Source: Micromonospora halotolerans (GTDB lineage Bacteria > Actinomycetota > Actinomycetes > Mycobacteriales > Micromonosporaceae). Taken from it: a stretch of 64,000 nucleotides of DNA. The stretch lies in NCBI RefSeq assembly GCF_032108445.1, contig NZ_CP134876.1:4030001-4094000 (forward strand), given 5' to 3'. Below the pieces are notes generated by a model. It made no database searches and was not told the origin of the DNA. It saw only the letters and a program-made list of their open reading frames with translations. Both the position numbers and the translations under genes were made by a program. Positions 61,832 through 64,000 of the stretch are shown here, in pieces (position 1 is the first letter of the stretch; every line of letters starts with the position of its first letter).

Positions 61832-62370
61832 GTCCGGTCGTGATCGAGTAGGTCTGGTGCTTCGGACCGATGGTAAGTCATGGGCAAGGTGCTATTCGCT
61901 CATGAGCAACCCGATCCGTCTGTCGTTGGTCGCTGTGGCATCGTGACGCTGTGAACCCCGGCGGCTGGCGGCATCTGCTGCTGAGCGACGACGCCTACGT
62001 GCTGAGGCCGCCGTCTTCCGTCGCTGCCGTCTCGCAGGTCGAGGCGCTACTGGGCGTCGATCTTCCGGCCGACCTGCGAGCTCTCTATCTCGCGACCGAT
62101 GGCGTGTTCGACAAGACCGGCCAATGGTTCGTGTGTTGGCCTCTGGATGAGGTGGTCAAGCGCAACCAGGACGCGTGGGCCCAGGAAGGGGCAGGCCGGC
62201 GGCAGTTGCTCGGCTTCGGTGACGATGGGACTGGCTCCCCGTTCTGCATTTCCACAAGCGGCAGCGGCCACGTGTTCATCTGGGATCCGATCGACGCCGT
62301 GGCTTATCCGCTCGCGACCAACCTCGCCGACTTCTGGCGCGGCTGGCATGCCGGCACGTTGAAGACCTGA
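61780..62370. mobile_element. Module 6 (type C left end; right end not found)
   Basis: The left end is described at junction 6. It carries the SUKH-like gene on the plus strand. No inverted type C end is seen after it; an Mrr-like gene fragment follows directly. The end given is the gene end. Confidence 0.45.
61951..62370 (+). CDS. SMI1/KNR4 (SUKH superfamily) protein
   Basis: 139 aa from GTG 61951. SUKH pattern: SVAAVSQVEALLGVDLPADL then RALYLATDGV (about 24-51), WPLDEVVKRNQDAW, and a C-terminal FCISTSGSGHVFIWDPID with NLADFWRGWHAG. SUKH proteins are common immunity proteins neutralising contact-dependent or type VII secreted nuclease toxins. A type VII-like locus lies 0.5 kb away on the other strand, which fits, but no cognate toxin domain is visible. 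Confidence 0.82.
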   Translation: MNPGGWRHLLLSDDAYVLRPPSSVAAVSQVEALLGVDLPADLRALYLATDGVFDKTGQWFVCWPLDEVVKRNQDAWAQEGAGRRQLLGFGDDGTGSPFCISTSGSGHVFIWDPIDAVAYPLATNLADFWRGWHAGTLKT

Positions 62371-62380
62371 AGCTTCTCTT

Positions 62381-62677
62381 ATAGGTCAGCGCCATGGACT
62401 CTGCATCGTCCAAGCGAAGCGCTACAGCAAGACCGTCGGCCTTGAGGCGGTCCATGCATTAGCCGGGGTGATGGAGGACAAGCACGCCGCCAAGGGCGTA
62501 CTCGTGACGACCTCCTGGGTCGGCAAGGCAAGCCGCGACTTCGCCGCCCGCAACGGCAGGATCGAGATCACCGAGGGCCGACACCTCAAGCACATGCTCC
62601 TGGAACATCTCGGCCTAGACGCACTGATAAGCCTGCCCAAGCTGCCACCCGACTGGGAGCAGACAGATATCGCGTAG
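62381..62677 (+). pseudogene. Mrr-like restriction endonuclease fragment (5'-truncated)
   Basis: An open frame without its own proper start reads LIGQRHGLCIVQAKRYSKTV, then GLEAVHALAGVMEDKHAAKG, VLVTTSWVGKASRDFAARNG and HLKHMLLEHLGLDALISL. The QAKRY with its Lys is the QxK of the Mrr_cat nuclease domain. The preceding D/E catalytic residues and DNA-binding part are missing, cut where the SUKH gene ends. ATG 62468 would make a 69-aa product lacking QxK. Most likely a gene remnant. Confidence 0.75.
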
Positions 62678-62819
62678 CAGCGACGACAGCAGCAGCCCCG
62701 GACGACGGCGGCTGAGTCGGCCCGACCACCGCAGGCTGCCCGATGCTGGGCACCACCCGCGGACGCGAGCGGCCTCGCCGCACAGAGCTTGTAAGCGAGA
62801 CGTCGATGGGTTCGGGTCG

Positions 62820-63128
62820 TCAAGGTCGGGCGTTGCCCGCGCGGTGTTCGACGTCTTGGTCGTCGACGTAAGCGGTGGCTTCGAGCTGCTGGCGTTCTTC
62901 AGGGTCGAGTTGGCGGTAATAGGTCCAGAAGCTGCCGAAGGCGTCGCTGAGCGCGGGACCGTATGCACTGGTGAGGCCGGCCGTCCTGAGGGTGATGTCG
63001 CCGTTCAGAACGGCCCGGGCCATTTCGCGGAGTTCAGGTTGTTGGCTGTTGGCAAGCCGGTCGAGGCTGCCGCGCAGTGCCTTTATGCGTCGGGGATCGT
63101 CGTTGGCGATGTCGGCGATGTCGCTCAT
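62820..63128 (-). CDS. Small helical partner of the WXG100-like protein
   Basis: 102 aa from ATG 63128, whose ATGA overlaps the stop of the upstream gene by 4 nt, so it is translationally coupled. Sequence: DDPRRIKALRGSLDRLANSQ, PELREMARAVLNGDITLRTA, SDAFGSFWTYYRQLDPEERQ, and an acidic tail. Small helical proteins next to WXG100-type genes often act as chaperones or secretion partners. The specific family is not recognised. Confidence 0.7.
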   Translation of the reverse strand: MSDIADIANDDPRRIKALRGSLDRLANSQQPELREMARAVLNGDITLRTAGLTSAYGPALSDAFGSFWTYYRQLDPEERQQLEATAYVDDQDVEHRAGNARP

Positions 63129-64000
63129 CGGGTGGCTCCGGCCGTGACGAGGGGGTGGTCGTAGCCGTTGGTGCCGGGTAGCGCGGGGAGCCTGACGGAT
63201 TCGAGGTCGCCGAGCCGGTGCGTCAGAGCGGACCGGAACGCGAGGACGGCGGCGTTGGCGTGTTGGTAGAGCTGTGTGGCTTGGCCCCAAAGCCGGAGCA
63301 TGTTGGCGACCTCCACGGCGGCTACGCCGTAGCCGACGACCGCACCGACGCCGGTGGCCGCGGTGATGGTTCCGGCGGCGGCGGAGATACCGGCGATGAT
63401 GGCCGCGTCGATGAGGCCCTTGATGATGCCGCCGATCGATTCGCCGATGGACCAGACGGAGTCGGCCATGACCTGGTATTCGTTGCCGATGTCGTTGAGC
63501 GGTCCCCGCAGGGCGGCGGTGGCACCGGACAGCTGCGTGAAGTAGCTGTGGGCGGCGTCTCCTGCCTGTCCGTGCCACATCTGGTGCAGCGTCGTGGCGC
63601 CGGTCTGGACGTTGAGGGCCAGGTCGTGCAGGGCGTTGCCGGCGTTGGTGAGGACGGGTTGCATGGTGGCGAGGGCTTCCCAGTTGCCGAACAGGCGTTC
63701 TTGCAGCCAGGAGATCGGGTCGAAGCCGAAGACCGCGTCGAAGCCCTTCATGGCCCAGGACGTGGGGCTGATGTAGTCCATCCAACCGAGGGCGTTCGGG
63801 GGTGAGTTCGGCTCCAATGGCGGGGTGAGACTGCCGGATACATCGCGCAGGTCGACGAAGGGCGGTGGGGGACAGGCGAGGGTCCTGAGTTCCTCCTCCA
63901 GCGCTGTCGGAGGCTGACAGGGGACGGCACCTGGGAGGGTGCGATCCAGGTCAGATGCTGCCCTGAGGTCGGTCTTCCGGTAGTAGGCGGCGGCAGCAGT
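63125..64000 (-). CDS. WXG100-like type VII secretion protein, N-terminus beyond window
   Basis: The frame is open from the stop at 63125 to the right edge, 291 codons, so the gene starts outside the window; an internal TTG at 63817 is not needed as a start. Visible order: AAAYYRKTDLRAASDLDRTL (end of an N-terminal ESX-substrate-like helix), a Pro-rich linker, FGNWEALATMQPVLTNAGNA and LHQMWHGQAGDAAHSYFTQL (a WXG100 helical hairpin with the W-x-G turn WHG). A hydrophobic Gly/Ala segment (IIKGLIDAAIIAGISAAAG and following) and a C-terminal helix with tail VRLPALPGTNGYDHPL follow. It probably belongs to a type VII secretion or polymorphic-toxin locus lying to the right. Confidence 0.8.
   Translation of the reverse strand, partial: TAAAAYYRKTDLRAASDLDRTLPGAVPCQPPTALEEELRTLACPPPPFVDLRDVSGSLTPPLEPNSPPNALGWMDYISPTSWAMKGFDAVFGFDPISWLQERLFGNWEALATMQPVLTNAGNALHDLALNVQTGATTLHQMWHGQAGDAAHSYFTQLSGATAALRGPLNDIGNEYQVMADSVWSIGESIGGIIKGLIDAAIIAGISAAAGTITAATGVGAVVGYGVAAVEVANMLRLWGQATQLYQHANAAVLAFRSALTHRLGDLESVRLPALPGTNGYDHPLVTAGATR

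Noticed and set aside
1..64000. CRISPR arrays, rRNA operons, complete insertion sequences
   Set aside because: No regularly spaced identical repeats with unique spacers, no rRNA sequence and no intact transposase gene were seen.

Overview
The window is very G+C-rich actinobacterial DNA. Codons end almost always in G or C, GTG and TTG starts are common, and the gene set (fasR-fabD-fabH-acp-fabF, DUF3145, DUF3052, HelD, homodimeric aceE, GH74 and GH1 glycosidases, ydaO-type riboswitch) fits a member of the Micromonosporaceae, most likely Micromonospora. The genus is inferred from gene content and style, not from a marker gene. REGION 1 (1-22400): The left edge holds a DHA2-type exporter and a VioC-like Fe(II)/2-oxoglutarate amino-acid hydroxylase under a MarR gene, possibly the edge of a specialised-metabolite locus. 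Next come a MerR regulator fused to sliding-clamp-like domains, an enoyl-reductase/saccharopine-dehydrogenase-like protein, a large MalT/LAL-type LuxR regulator, a DsbA-like oxidoreductase, a three-BON protein, and a secreted GH74-CBM2 xyloglucanase with a CebR/CelR-type operator upstream. Cell-surface functions follow: a STAS protein, an SRPBCC protein, a secreted coiled-coil protein under a c-di-AMP (ydaO) riboswitch, a cation-efflux gene with a palindrome over its promoter, HelD, a hydrolase and a beta-carbonic anhydrase. REGION 2 (22700-43200): DUF3145, a GH3 lipoprotein, a GT2 transferase translationally coupled to a large polytopic protein, a methyltransferase, the fatty-acid synthase operon with its PucR-type regulator, a pyrE-like gene, a CopC-like protein, gltX, and an overlapping MFS/GH1 beta-glucosidase pair. 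REGION 3 (43300-54300): a metallo-beta-lactamase-fold protein, aceE, a YjbQ-family protein, a frameshifted AraC regulator beside an MFS exporter, a MarR gene, a fused E1 alpha/beta 2-oxoacid dehydrogenase with a long disordered insert, DUF3052, AhpE, and tRNA-Val(TAC). REGION 4 (54240-64000) is accessory DNA. The 3' part of tRNA-Val is duplicated as a 54-bp direct repeat (54240-54293 and 60384-60437), which brackets a 6.1-kb integrated island holding a truncated tyrosine integrase and a DUF6221-like gene. Inside the island, and again to its right, lies a series of single-gene modules. Module ends carry two copies of a 19-bp motif spaced 25 bp apart (27 bp in one variant), inverted at the opposite end. 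Neighbouring modules are joined by a 13-15-bp quasi-palindromic core (GCCGGCTGCCGGC), always in the same orientation. Each module carries one small unrelated gene: unknowns, a TPR protein, a membrane protein and a SUKH immunity-like protein. The right edge has a WXG100-like type VII secretion gene that runs off the window, coupled to a small partner gene. The modular array is the most unusual feature of the window. It may be a family of non-autonomous, gene-carrying elements with IS481-like ends, or a cassette system; no recombinase or transposase for it is visible here.
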